This document shows positions 25,297 through 33,913 of a DNA stretch of 64,000 nucleotides, piece after piece. The position numbers were made by a program, and so were the translations under genes. The notes beneath the pieces were generated by a model. The model saw only the letters and a program-made list of their open reading frames with translations. It ran no database searches and had not been told where the DNA came from. The DNA is from Pseudactinotalea terrae (GTDB taxonomy: Bacteria > Actinomycetota > Actinomycetes > Actinomycetales > Beutenbergiaceae), in assembly GCF_009733845.1 (NCBI RefSeq), contig NZ_WNXZ01000001.1, forward strand, positions 496,001 to 560,000, in the 5' to 3' direction. How positions within the stretch are numbered: the stretch's first letter is position 1; each line of letters opens with the position of its first letter.

Positions 25297-25875
25297 ATGG
25301 CCGACGATGATGAGCGAGGCGACGTGGTGCCGCCGACCCCTGACTACGAGCTCGCCGAGACGCTCGAGCTGACCGACCCGGGCCAGTACCGGGCTCTCTT
25401 CGAGGACACGCGCAAGGAGATCGTGTCGCTGCTGCTGGAACGAGCGGCGACCACGTCGGAGCTGGCTGAGGTGCTCGGCAAGCCGAAGGGCACGGTCGGG
25501 CACCATCTGAAGGTGCTCGCCGACGCCGGGCTCGTGCACGTGGTGCGGACCAAGCGGGTGCGGGCGCTGGAGGCGAAGTACTACGGGCGGACCGCCCGGG
25601 TGTTCCTCTACCAGCGCGAGCACGAGGCGGTCGGCGAGGAGGAGCGGGTGCTGGCGCAGGCCGCGGCGGCGATCGCCCAGATGCCCGACGGCATGGTCTC
25701 GGCCAACGCCCGGTACGCGCGGATCCCGGAGGAGCGGGCGCAGGAGTGGCGGCACCGCCTCGACCAGCTGCTGCTCGAGTTCGCAGCCGAGCCCCCGGGC
25801 GGCGAGACGACGTTCGCCTTCGTGTACGGCCTGTACGCCACCAGCCGACCGCCGTTGCCCCGGGACGAGCAGTGA
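25297..25875 (+). CDS. ArsR-like winged-helix transcriptional regulator
   Basis: A 192-residue regulator with an N-terminal winged helix (about 30-100): QYRALFEDTRKEIVSLLLER, TTSELAEVLGKPKGTVGHHLK (recognition helix), VLADAGLVHVVRTKRV (wing). The remainder is helical and may bind a ligand or mediate dimerisation. No metal-binding Cys pair is seen, so a metal-sensing role is not supported. It is translationally coupled to an MFS gene (GTGA overlap), the usual arrangement for a regulator controlling its own efflux pump. Confidence 0.85.
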   Translation: MADDDERGDVVPPTPDYELAETLELTDPGQYRALFEDTRKEIVSLLLERAATTSELAEVLGKPKGTVGHHLKVLADAGLVHVVRTKRVRALEAKYYGRTARVFLYQREHEAVGEEERVLAQAAAAIAQMPDGMVSANARYARIPEERAQEWRHRLDQLLLEFAAEPPGGETTFAFVYGLYATSRPPLPRDEQ

Positions 25876-27278
25876 GCACCACCGCCGTCAAGCGGCCGCT
25901 CGGGGCGAACTACCGCAAGCTGTTCACCTCCGCGGTGGCAGCGAACTTCGGCGACGGCTTGATGTCGGTCGCGCTGATCTGGCTCGCCTCGGCGGTGACG
26001 CGCGACCCGATCGCGATCGCGGTGGTCGGTGTGGCGAGCAAGCTCCCGTGGCTGGTGTTCAGCCTGCCCGCCGGGGTCATCAGCGACCGGTTCGACCGGC
26101 GCAGGCTGGTGGCCTGGATGGACGTGTGCCGGGTCGTGGTGATCGCCGGCCTCGGGCTGCTCGTGCTGCGCTACCAGGACGGGCTGCCCACGCCTGAGGC
26201 ACTCGCCGCGGGTGCGCCGGAGCCCGCCAGCGCCCCGATCATGGTGACCGCCCTGATCGTGGCTTCGCTACTGCTCGGGTGCGCGGAGGTGCTGCGGGAC
26301 AACACGGCTCAGACGCTGATGCCCGCCGTCGTGCACAAGGACCAGCTCGAGAAGGCGAACGGGCGGCTGTGGGGTGCCGAGACCACGGTGAACAACTTCG
26401 TGGGACCGCCGTTGGGTGGTGTGCTGATCGCGATCGCGCTCGCGCTGCCGTTCCTGATCAACGCCGGGCTGCTGGCGGTCAGTGCCGCGCTGGTCTTCGC
26501 GCTCGCGGGCACGTTCACACCGGGCGGCGCGGGCGCCGAGGCGCGCGGGAGGATCGACTGGAAGGGCGAGATCAGCGAGGGCTTCACGTGGCTGTGGAAT
26601 CACCGCCTGATCCGCACGCTGGCCATCCTGCTGGGCCTGCTCAACATGCTCAGCAACATCGCGTTCATCACGAGTGTGCTGTACGTGCAGGAGGTGCTCG
26701 GGCTCTACGAGGGCTGGCAGTTCGGGCTTGTCACCACCGGCTTCGCCGCCGGTGCCGTGATCGGGTCCCTGACGGCGGAGCGCGTCACGGCGAAGCTGTC
26801 ACCTGGGACGTCACTCGTGGTCTCGATCGTGGGTATGGGCGGGGCGACGCTGCTGATGGGGCTGCTGCCCTGGGCGGTGGCGTTCTGGCTGTGCGGCGTC
26901 GCCGCAGGCGTGTTCGTGGTGCTGTGGAACGTGATCACGGTGTCGCTGCGGCAGCGACTGATCCCCGACCGGCTGCTCGGTCGTGTGAACTCCGTTTACC
27001 GGTTCTTCGGCTGGGGCACGATCTCGCTCGGTGCGCTGCTGGGCGGTGCGCTGGTGACGTGGGGCGAGGTGCTGCTGGCGCGCGAGTGGGCGCTGCGGTC
27101 GGTGTACCTGATCTCCGGCATCCTGACGCTCGCCCTGGTCGGGTACGCGGCGCGCCGGGTCGGGACCGCGCAGATCCGCGCGGCGGAGGCGGCGGCGGAG
27201 GCAGAGCAGGAGGCCGCAGCACCTCAGCACGAGGGGCCGGCTGTGGACGAAGCGAGCACCGCCGTCGACGGCGCATAG
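25872..27278 (+). CDS. MFS transporter, probable efflux (MFS_3 type)
   Basis: A 468-residue, roughly 12-helix major facilitator. The N-terminal half has NFGDGLMSVALIWLASAV and the MFS signature LPAGVISDRFDRRRLV (about 64-79). A long loop with an SAPIMVTALIV segment and the AQTLMPAVVHKDQLEKANGRL motif is typical of the enterobactin-exporter-like subgroup. The C-terminal tail is Ala/Glu-rich. GTG at 25872 overlaps the stop of the ArsR-like gene, so they form one operon. The substrate is unknown. Confidence 0.86.
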   Translation: MSTTAVKRPLGANYRKLFTSAVAANFGDGLMSVALIWLASAVTRDPIAIAVVGVASKLPWLVFSLPAGVISDRFDRRRLVAWMDVCRVVVIAGLGLLVLRYQDGLPTPEALAAGAPEPASAPIMVTALIVASLLLGCAEVLRDNTAQTLMPAVVHKDQLEKANGRLWGAETTVNNFVGPPLGGVLIAIALALPFLINAGLLAVSAALVFALAGTFTPGGAGAEARGRIDWKGEISEGFTWLWNHRLIRTLAILLGLLNMLSNIAFITSVLYVQEVLGLYEGWQFGLVTTGFAAGAVIGSLTAERVTAKLSPGTSLVVSIVGMGGATLLMGLLPWAVAFWLCGVAAGVFVVLWNVITVSLRQRLIPDRLLGRVNSVYRFFGWGTISLGALLGGALVTWGEVLLAREWALRSVYLISGILTLALVGYAARRVGTAQIRAAEAAAEAEQEAAAPQHEGPAVDEASTAVDGA

Positions 27279-27281
27279 ACT
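27276..27281 (+). promoter_or_regulatory. -10 of the leaderless dnaG promoter
   Basis: TAGACT ends 7 nt before the dnaG ATG at 27289 and overlaps the stop codon of the upstream MFS gene. No Shine-Dalgarno is present. Confidence 0.45.
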
Positions 27282-27288
27282 CCGCACC

Positions 27289-29250
27289 ATGGCAGGTCGG
27301 ATACGCAGCGAGGACATCGCGGCGGTCCGGGAGCGCGCACGCATCGAGGAGATCGTCGGCGCCCATGTGACGCTGAAGCAGGCGGGCGTCGGGTCGATGA
27401 AGGGGCTGTGCCCGTTCCACGACGAGCGAACCCCGAGCTTCCACGTGCGCCCGCAGCTCGGGCTGTGGCACTGCTTCGGGTGCGGCGAGGGCGGCGACGT
27501 CATCTCGTTCGTGCAGAAGATCGACAGCCTGTCCTTCACCGAGGCGGTCGAGCACCTGGCGGGGCGCACGGGTGTGCAGCTTCGCTACGAGGAGGGCGGT
27601 GGGGGCGCCCGGCCCGGGGTGGAGCCGGGCAAGCGGCAGCGACTCATCGAGGCGCACCGGGTCGCGGCGGAGTACTACGTCGAGCAGCTGGAGTCGGCGG
27701 AGGCGGCCACGGCCCGGACGTTCCTGTCCGAGCGGGGCTTCGATCGGGCGGCCACGGAGCCGTTCGGGGTCGGGTACGCGCCGAAAGGCTGGGAGTCGTT
27801 GAGCCGGCACCTGCGGGGTCGCGGGTTCACGGAGGCGGAGCTGACCGCCTCGGGGCTGGCCTCGCAGGGAAACCGGGGCGTCTACGACCGCTTCCGCGGG
27901 CGGCTGGTCTGGCCGATCCGGGACACCACGGGTGACGTCGTGGGGTTCGGCGCGCGGCGGCTGTACGAGGAGGACCAGGGTCCGAAGTACCTCAACACGC
28001 CTGAGACGCCGCTCTACAAGAAGGCGCAGGTGCTCTACGGCATCGACCTCGCCAAGCGGGAGATCGCCAAGCGCAAGCAGGTGGTCGTCGTCGAGGGTTA
28101 CACCGACGTGATGGCGATGCACCTGGCGGGTGTGCCCACGGCGATCGCGACCTGCGGTACGGCGTTCGGGTCCGACCACGTGCGGATCGTGCGGCGGCTG
28201 CTGGGTGACGGTGTGGGCGGCGCGGCGGGCGTGATGCTCTCCTCGGGCGCCGCGGTGGGCGGCGAGGTGGTCTTCACGTTCGACGGTGACGAGGCCGGCC
28301 AGAAGGCCGCCCTGCGGGCGTTCAGCGAGGACCAGCGCTTCGCTTCGCAGACCTTCGTGGCGGTCGAGCCGAACGGTCTCGATCCGTGCGACCTGCGGCA
28401 GCGCAACGGCGACGCCGCCGTGCGCGAGCTCGTGAGCACCCGGGAGCCCCTGTTCGAGTTCGCGATCCAGTCGGTGCTGCGGCAGGTGGACCTGTCGACG
28501 GCGGAGGGTCGCGTGACCGGGCTGCGGGTGGGTGCCCCCGTGGTCGCGAGGATCCGCGATCACGCGTTGCGTGGTGAGTACGCGCGCGAGCTTGCGGGCT
28601 GGCTGGGCATGGACGAGGTCTCGGTGCGGCAGGCCGTGCAACGGGCCGGGCGCAGCGACGGTCGTGACGAGCGGTCGCCGGAACGCCGCGGCGCGCCCGA
28701 CGCCGGGCGCGAGCAGGCGCCGGTGCGGCAGCAGCCTCAGTCCGACGACCCGGTGGTGCGGCTGGAGCGGCAGGTGCTGGTCGCCGTCCTGCAGTTCCCG
28801 CAGCACGGGCTGGCGGCCGGTTTCGATGATCTCGGTGCCGACACCTTCGCGGTGCCGGCGCACCGTGCGGTCCATGACGCGATTCGCGCGGTCGGGGGAG
28901 TGGGTGCTTACGGCACGCTGGTGGAGGAGCTGACCGCCAGGGGTGCCGGGACCGGCGCGGCGGGTCAGGCCGCGGCGCAGTGGGCCGAGGGCGTGCGAGA
29001 GGCTGCCGGGCCCGTGGCGGGCATGGTGACCGAGCTTGCGGTGGCGCCGTTGCCCGAGGATCGTCCCGAGGCGATCGGCCCGTGGGCGCGGGGGGTGCTC
29101 GTCGCGCTGATCAGACTCGGCCTCAACCGCCAGATCGGCGAGGTGAAGGCGCGGCTGCAGCGCACAGAGCCCGACGATCCTGCCTACCAGCCGACCTTCG
29201 CCGAGCTGCTCGAGCTCGAGCAGCGACGGCGGTCGTTGCAGGCGGAGTAG
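27289..29250 (+). CDS. dnaG: DNA primase DnaG
   Basis: A 653-residue primase that synthesises RNA primers at the replication fork. The N-terminal zinc-binding domain has Cys41, His44, Cys62 and Cys65 (CPFHDERTPS ... HCFGCGEGGD). The catalytic core includes EVVGFGARRL-like sequence (VVGFGARRLY), VVVVEGYTDVMAMH (TOPRIM Glu) and VFTFDGDEAGQKAA (TOPRIM Asp). A C-terminal helicase-interacting domain follows a Gln/Arg-rich linker near 445-485. Between RRLLGD and the TOPRIM Asp strand there is a Gly/Ala/Ser-rich insertion of about 20 residues. ATG at 27289 has TAGACT 7 nt upstream (leaderless). Confidence 0.96.
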   Translation: MAGRIRSEDIAAVRERARIEEIVGAHVTLKQAGVGSMKGLCPFHDERTPSFHVRPQLGLWHCFGCGEGGDVISFVQKIDSLSFTEAVEHLAGRTGVQLRYEEGGGGARPGVEPGKRQRLIEAHRVAAEYYVEQLESAEAATARTFLSERGFDRAATEPFGVGYAPKGWESLSRHLRGRGFTEAELTASGLASQGNRGVYDRFRGRLVWPIRDTTGDVVGFGARRLYEEDQGPKYLNTPETPLYKKAQVLYGIDLAKREIAKRKQVVVVEGYTDVMAMHLAGVPTAIATCGTAFGSDHVRIVRRLLGDGVGGAAGVMLSSGAAVGGEVVFTFDGDEAGQKAALRAFSEDQRFASQTFVAVEPNGLDPCDLRQRNGDAAVRELVSTREPLFEFAIQSVLRQVDLSTAEGRVTGLRVGAPVVARIRDHALRGEYARELAGWLGMDEVSVRQAVQRAGRSDGRDERSPERRGAPDAGREQAPVRQQPQSDDPVVRLERQVLVAVLQFPQHGLAAGFDDLGADTFAVPAHRAVHDAIRAVGGVGAYGTLVEELTARGAGTGAAGQAAAQWAEGVREAAGPVAGMVTELAVAPLPEDRPEAIGPWARGVLVALIRLGLNRQIGEVKARLQRTEPDDPAYQPTFAELLELEQRRRSLQAE

Positions 29251-29567
29251 TGGCGACGTACCACCGCGTCGCCTGGTTCCCGGAGCGCGGCCACGGGGTG
29301 TACGTCCGCGAGGTCATGGTCTCGTTCGATACTGACGAGGGTCTGGCCATCGGCGTCGCCGAGGGGGTCGGCTACCACAACCATGGCGGGCGGTTCTCCG
29401 CCCAGAAGGTCCTCGAGCAGTTCGGCGCATGGCTCGAGGAACCCGCGATGGTCTGGCTTCGGCCGTGGCTGCAGATGCTCGCGCGGGGTGAGGTCGAGAG
29501 AGCACGGGAGCTGCTCGAGATCTATCGAGAACGCCACGGCGGCGACGCCGAGACCGTGGAGTGGTAG
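29250..29567 (+). CDS. Small conserved-looking protein after dnaG, function unknown
   Basis: A 105-residue soluble protein, probably co-transcribed with dnaG: its GTG start uses the last base of the dnaG stop. Third positions are almost all G/C in this frame. An N-terminal strand-rich half (TYHRVAWFPERGHGVYVREVM) leads to a helical half (MVWLRPWLQMLARGEVERARELLEIYRERH). No family was recognised. An open frame on the opposite strand (29184-29537) covers the same DNA and was judged a shadow. Confidence 0.65.
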   Translation: MATYHRVAWFPERGHGVYVREVMVSFDTDEGLAIGVAEGVGYHNHGGRFSAQKVLEQFGAWLEEPAMVWLRPWLQMLARGEVERARELLEIYRERHGGDAETVEW

Positions 29568-29682
29568 CGGTCACGGCTCGGGCTGAGCGTCGGTGCCCGG
29601 TTGCCTGCGTGGCCAGCGTGGGTCCGGTCGGCGACGATTCGGCATGATCTTGCGCCCGACGGGCGTTGTCGGAGGTCGGCTC

Positions 29683-29688
29683 TACACT
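29683..29688 (+). promoter_or_regulatory. -10 of the leaderless HNH gene promoter
   Basis: TACACT ends 7 nt before ATG at 29696. No ribosome binding site precedes the start codon. Confidence 0.4.
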
Positions 29689-29695
29689 CATACAC

Positions 29696-31240
29696 ATGTT
29701 CGAGGACGGTGCGGTCGACGCGACTGACGTGGGTCTGGCAGCCGACGTTGCCTCGGCTGCGCACGCCCTGCTCGATCGCGTGCGTGACGACGCCGCCGCC
29801 CTCGGTGCAGCAGCCGTCGATGGGTTGCCTGGCATCAGTGTTCATGCCGGTTCCGCGGCCACGCCCGACGCGGGTACCTGGTTGGTGGATCTGCTGTCAG
29901 CGCTGAGCGGTTTGTCGTCGGCGGTGGAGGCGGTCTCCGCACGGGCAGCAGTCGAGCTGGATCGGGTGCGGCGGGCGCAGGAGGCCGAGCAGGGCGTCCC
30001 ACCGGCGCGGCGCGGCCGTGGCGTCGGTGCGGAGGTCGGCTTGGCACGTCGCGAGTCCGGCACCCGGGGTCGGTCGTTCCTGGGCTTCGGGAAGGTGTTG
30101 TGCACCGAGATGCCGCACACGATGCGCCGACTGGCAGCCGGTGACCTGTCGCCGTGGCGGGCCGTGCTGCTCGCCAAGGAGTCGGCGACCCTGACTCTCG
30201 AAGACCGGGTCCGCTTGGACGAGGAGCTGTGCGCGGACCCGCAGGTCCTCGCCGGGATGGGAGACCGCGCGGTCGCTGCGGCCGCGAGAGCCTGGGCCTG
30301 CCGCGAGGATCCGGCAAGCATCGTCGAGCGCCGCTCCCGCGCCGAGAGCGAGCGCAGGGTCTCCCTGCGGCCCGCGCCCGACACCATGGCGTACCTGACG
30401 GCCCTGGTGCCGGTCGCCGAAGGGGTGGCGGCGTTCGCCGCGTTGAGCAAGCACGCCGACTCCGCACGCAGCGAGGGAGATCCCCGTTCCCGCGGGCAGG
30501 TCATGGCCGATGCGCTGGTCGCCAGGGTCACCGGGCAGGCCGAGGGCGCCTCACCCGGCGTGCTCGTGAACCTGGTCATGACCGACAGCGCGCTCTTCAC
30601 CAGTCACGACGCCGAGCCCGCCACCCTGCCGGGCTACGGACCCGTCCCCGCCGCTGCGGCACGCGAGATGGTCGACCGAGCCAGCAACGACGCCGCGGCC
30701 TGGGTCCGGCGGTTGTACATGGCACCCCGCTCCGGCGAGCTGGTGAGCATGGACTCGAAGCGGCGCAAGGCGCCGCGCGGGCTGGCCGAGTTCGTCCGGT
30801 TGCGCGACGGCGACACCTGTCGGGTGCCGTGGTGCGATGCACCGGCCCGGCACATCGACCATGTCGTCGGCGTCGCTGAGGGCGGCCTCACGACGGATTG
30901 TAACTCGCAGGCGGGGTGCGAGCTGCACAACTATGCGAAACAGGCACCCGGATGGAGATCCGAACCGGTGGGCCAGGCTCGGGACCCCGCCCAGGAGCGC
31001 GACCCGGCGGAGGATGAACGGCACGTCGTCGCGACCCGAACGCCTACCGGTCACGTCTATCTCAGCGGCTCACCGAGGTTGCCCGGGTCCACCACGCGCC
31101 AGCACGACGACCGCGAGCACGACGACCGCGAGCAGGTTCCGCCCATCCTGCCCAGCACGGCGTCCGTGCGGAGTGGTCCACACGTCGACTACTCCGAAGG
31201 GGAGGAGACCTTCCTCAAGTGGGTGCGCGCCGTAGCGTGA
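29696..31240 (+). CDS. 13E12-repeat/DUF222 HNH endonuclease-like protein
   Basis: A 514-residue protein of the actinobacterial 13E12 family: an N-terminal DUF222 helical region (about 1-300) and a C-terminal HNH nuclease domain starting near residue 372 (GDTCRVPWCDAPARHIDHV, then GGLTTDCNSQAGCELHNYAKQ). Zinc-type Cys pairs and HNH His residues are intact, so it is probably active. Such genes occur in multiple copies in Micrococcales and are thought mobile; the role is not established. A Ser/Asp/Arg-rich tail follows the HNH domain and contains a short DDREHDDRE repeat. It ends 84 nt before tRNA-Asn on the other strand. Confidence 0.85.
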   Translation: MFEDGAVDATDVGLAADVASAAHALLDRVRDDAAALGAAAVDGLPGISVHAGSAATPDAGTWLVDLLSALSGLSSAVEAVSARAAVELDRVRRAQEAEQGVPPARRGRGVGAEVGLARRESGTRGRSFLGFGKVLCTEMPHTMRRLAAGDLSPWRAVLLAKESATLTLEDRVRLDEELCADPQVLAGMGDRAVAAAARAWACREDPASIVERRSRAESERRVSLRPAPDTMAYLTALVPVAEGVAAFAALSKHADSARSEGDPRSRGQVMADALVARVTGQAEGASPGVLVNLVMTDSALFTSHDAEPATLPGYGPVPAAAAREMVDRASNDAAAWVRRLYMAPRSGELVSMDSKRRKAPRGLAEFVRLRDGDTCRVPWCDAPARHIDHVVGVAEGGLTTDCNSQAGCELHNYAKQAPGWRSEPVGQARDPAQERDPAEDERHVVATRTPTGHVYLSGSPRLPGSTTRQHDDREHDDREQVPPILPSTASVRSGPHVDYSEGEETFLKWVRAVA

Positions 31241-31324
31241 GCAAGCGCGCAGTATGAAAGGTCGCGCAGCATGAGGGTATGGCGAAGGCCCCGATGCGTC
31301 GTGGTCGGAGCCTTGCTGCTGATG

Positions 31325-31397
31325 CTCCCCCGGTTGGACTCGAACCAACAACCTGCCGATTAACAGTCGGCTGCTCTGCCAATTGAGCTACAGGGGA
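31325..31397 (-). tRNA. tRNA-Asn (GTT)
   Basis: On the reverse strand the 73-nt cloverleaf has acceptor TCCCCTG paired with CGGGGGA (one T-G pair), D-arm GTAGCTCAATTGGCAGAGC, anticodon loop CTGTTAA with anticodon GTT, and T-arm GTTGGTTCGAGTCCAAC. The discriminator base is G, as expected for Asn. CCA is not encoded. Confidence 0.96.
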
Positions 31398-31472
31398 TCG
31401 CGGCCTGACGATCATACCGGGCCAGAGCCGGTGCTTCTGCACCTGAATATGCGGCCCACATCACACCTGGGT

Positions 31473-31961
31473 TCACATCCCGGCGGCGTCCCTCACCCGG
31501 GCTTCGAGGGCGTCGATCTGGGCCTCGAGCTCCGGCCCCGGGCGCACCCGCCCGACAGCGAGCACCTGGGTGATCAGCTTGTCCTCCGGGCTGCGGCGCA
31601 CCACGGCGCGCAGTGTGCCGCCGCCGCGGGCCGGCTCGCTCTCGGAGTAGACGACGCTGGCGTCGACACGCTCCCGGAAGGTGAGCGGAAGGTCGCGCGG
31701 GCCTTCCTCGACCGTCACGAGGACCTCTGGCGCCGGCACGCCGACCCAGTGGATGGCGAGCGTGTGGGCGTCGCCGTCCCACTCACCGCGCTCGACCTCG
31801 TGCCAGGGTCGCCGCCATGTCAGCACCTCCTCCGTGACCAGTGCGACCTCGGAACGCGTCAGCACGAGCCAGCGATCGCCGTCGAGCTCAGCCCACGCGA
31901 GGGGGCGTTCCGTCACCGCGCTCGTCACGAACGAAGGCGCCCGCTGCACACGCTTGAACAT
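31473..31961 (-). CDS. Hypothetical actinobacterial protein downstream of LysR
   Basis: A 162-residue soluble protein with no assigned family. From ATG at 31961 it reads [20 protein letters not shown] and then a beta-rich domain ([44 protein letters not shown]). A short helical C-terminus follows ([18 protein letters not shown]). It begins 4 nt past the LysR stop on the same strand, so read-through is likely. The upstream extension overlaps LysR and is not plausible. Confidence 0.72.
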   Translation of the reverse strand: MFKRVQRAPSFVTSAVTERPLAWAELDGDRWLVLTRSEVALVTEEVLTWRRPWHEVERGEWDGDAHTLAIHWVGVPAPEVLVTVEEGPRDLPLTFRERVDASVVYSESEPARGGGTLRAVVRRSPEDKLITQVLAVGRVRPGPELEAQIDALEARVRDAAGM

Positions 31962-31965
31962 GCGC

Positions 31966-32865
31966 TCAGTCCACCACACCGTCGCGATGCTCCGCCCGCA
32001 CCAGGTCCACGAGCGCATGGGCGGCCGGGTTGGGACTGTCGGCAGCCCACAGGAGATGAAGCTCCACGGGCGCCGCCGGCAAGCCACTGATCTCGCGGTA
32101 GACGACGCCCTCCAGGTGGAGCCGCTGCGAGGACCGCGGAACCATCGCCACCCCACGCCCCGCCGCAACGAGCGAGAGCATCGTGAGGACCTGCGTGACC
32201 TCGTGCACCGCCGTGGCGCCGGGCGGCGGCAGCAGCCGCACCACGAGGTCGTGGAAATACCTGGCGTCGGCGGGGGAGTAGACGATCATCGGTTCGCCCA
32301 CCAGCTCAGCGAGGGCAGCAGGCGCTCTCCCGGTCGCCCAGCGGTGCGTGGCCGGCACCGCCAGCAGCAGGTCCTCGTGCTGGATGGGGTGGGAGCGGAG
32401 GGTCGCCTCGTCGAACGGGGGCCGAGCCAGCCCGACGTCGATGCTCCCCTCGAGCAGGTGTGCCGCCTGATCGGTGCTCACCATCTCGACGAGCTCGAGA
32501 TGGACACCGGGCAGCGATCGGGACGCGACGTCGAGGATCGCGGGCAGCACCCCGAGCGCCGAGCCGGCCGTGAACGCGAGCCGAACCGTCCCGCTGGCGC
32601 CTGCCTCCACCAGGCGAGCGCGCTGGAGCGCGGAGTCCGCGGTTGTGAGCATGCGCCTGGCATCAGCGAGGAACGTTTCGCCCGCCGCGGTCAGGGTGAC
32701 CGATCGCTGGTCCCGGTGCAGCAGTCGCGCGCCCACGATGCGCTCGAGCTTCTGGATCAGCCGACTCAGCGGCGGCTGGGTCATCTGCAGCCGGGCAGCC
32801 GCCCGCCCGAAATGCAGCTCCTCGGCGACGGCCACGAAACCGCGCACCTGATCCAGGGTGAACAT
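31966..32865 (-). CDS. LysR family transcriptional regulator
   Basis: A 299-residue LysR-type regulator. The N-terminal helix-turn-helix is canonical ([41 protein letters not shown] with FERxxR-like linker), and the C-terminal half is a two-lobed effector-binding domain ([53 protein letters not shown]). It is divergent from the kdgD-talarate dehydratase pair across 99 nt, the arrangement in which LysR proteins activate the neighbouring pathway. An aldarate or its breakdown product is the inferred inducer. Confidence 0.9.
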   Translation of the reverse strand: MFTLDQVRGFVAVAEELHFGRAAARLQMTQPPLSRLIQKLERIVGARLLHRDQRSVTLTAAGETFLADARRMLTTADSALQRARLVEAGASGTVRLAFTAGSALGVLPAILDVASRSLPGVHLELVEMVSTDQAAHLLEGSIDVGLARPPFDEATLRSHPIQHEDLLLAVPATHRWATGRAPAALAELVGEPMIVYSPADARYFHDLVVRLLPPPGATAVHEVTQVLTMLSLVAAGRGVAMVPRSSQRLHLEGVVYREISGLPAAPVELHLLWAADSPNPAAHALVDLVRAEHRDGVVD

Positions 32866-32926
32866 GATGCTCAGACGGTATCAATGCATCCTGAACGGGT
32901 CTTGGACGGCAATGACGCGCCCGCTC

Positions 32927-32932
32927 TAGGCT
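32927..32932 (+). promoter_or_regulatory. Probable -10 of the aldarate operon promoter
   Basis: TAGGCT (32927-32932) lies 19 nt after TTGGAC (32902-32907) and 32 nt before the kdgD start. The long spacer suggests activator dependence, consistent with the divergent LysR regulator. Confidence 0.4.
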
Positions 32933-32964
32933 GCCGATGTCATCCCCGCCCGAGAGGACTGCTC

Positions 32965-33876
32965 ATGGTGCGCTCGCCGCACGAGGTCGCCGACACGCTC
33001 GGCTCGGGGCTGCTGTCGTTCCCGGTCACCCACTTCACCAGCGCCGGAGACGTCGACGAGGCCCCGTACCGCGAGCACGTCGCCTGGCTCGGGTCGGAGG
33101 GCGCGATGGGGCTGTTCGCGGCGGGTGGCACCGGGGAGTTCTTCTCGCTGACCCTCGGCGAGGTCGAGCAGGTGGTGCGTGCCGCGCGCGAGGCAGCGCC
33201 GGCCGACCTGCCGGTGATCGCACCCTCCGGGTACGGCACCGCGATCGCCGTCGAGCTCGCGCAATCAGCTCAGACCGCCGGGGCCGACGGCATCCTGCTC
33301 CTCCCGCCCTACCTCACCGAGGCCGGGCAGGCGGGTCTCGAGGCCCACGCCCGCGCTGTCTGCCAGGCCACGGACCTCGGCGTGATCGTCTACAACCGAG
33401 CGAACGCGCGCTACGACGCCGACACCGTGGAGCGGCTCGCAGCCGACTGCCCGAACCTCGTCGGCTTCAAGGACGGCGTCGGCGACATCGAGCAGATGAC
33501 CAGCATCTACTCGCGACTGGGGGAGCGGCTGCTCTATGTCGGGGGGCTCCCGACGGCGGAGATGTACGCACTGCCGTATCTCTCGTTGGGTCTGACGACC
33601 TACTCCTCTGCGCTGTACAACGTGATCCCGCGCTGGGCGATGGACTTCTATCGCGCGGTCCGGGAAGGCGATACGCAGCACGTGTTCACCCAGCTCGACG
33701 AGTTCGTGATCCCGTACTGCGACCTGCGCAATCGTGGCGCGGGGTACGCCGTCAGCATCATCAAGGCCGGGATGCGCGTGATCGGCCGCGACGCCGGGCC
33801 CGTCCGATCACCTCTGACCGAGCTCAACGACGCCGAGGTCAGCGAGCTCGGAGCTCTGCTGGAGACGGTCCGATGA
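32965..33876 (+). CDS. kdgD: 5-dehydro-4-deoxyglucarate dehydratase
   Basis: A 303-residue class I aldolase-fold enzyme of the DapA superfamily. It converts 5-keto-4-deoxyglucarate to 2-oxoglutarate semialdehyde, CO2 and water. KdgD-type sequence is seen at the start ([20 protein letters not shown]), in the [15 protein letters not shown] loop, in the Tyr region VIVYNRANA, and in the Schiff-base Lys of [17 protein letters not shown] at 32965 follows GAGAGGA. The talarate/galactarate dehydratase gene 37 nt downstream supplies its substrate. The semialdehyde dehydrogenase needed to finish the pathway is not in the window. Confidence 0.9.
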   Translation: MVRSPHEVADTLGSGLLSFPVTHFTSAGDVDEAPYREHVAWLGSEGAMGLFAAGGTGEFFSLTLGEVEQVVRAAREAAPADLPVIAPSGYGTAIAVELAQSAQTAGADGILLLPPYLTEAGQAGLEAHARAVCQATDLGVIVYNRANARYDADTVERLAADCPNLVGFKDGVGDIEQMTSIYSRLGERLLYVGGLPTAEMYALPYLSLGLTTYSSALYNVIPRWAMDFYRAVREGDTQHVFTQLDEFVIPYCDLRNRGAGYAVSIIKAGMRVIGRDAGPVRSPLTELNDAEVSELGALLETVR

Positions 33877-33913
33877 CACAGCAGCACCCACGCTCAAGGA
33901 GGACAAGAACACG

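Noticed and set aside
26935-28875. 646-codon reverse frame opposite dnaG
   Set aside because: Shadow frame; the dnaG zinc and TOPRIM motifs are unambiguous on the forward strand.
29184-29537. 117-codon reverse frame overlapping the small gene after dnaG
   Set aside because: Third-position G/C bias favours the forward frame 29250-29567, which also shares the dnaG stop base.
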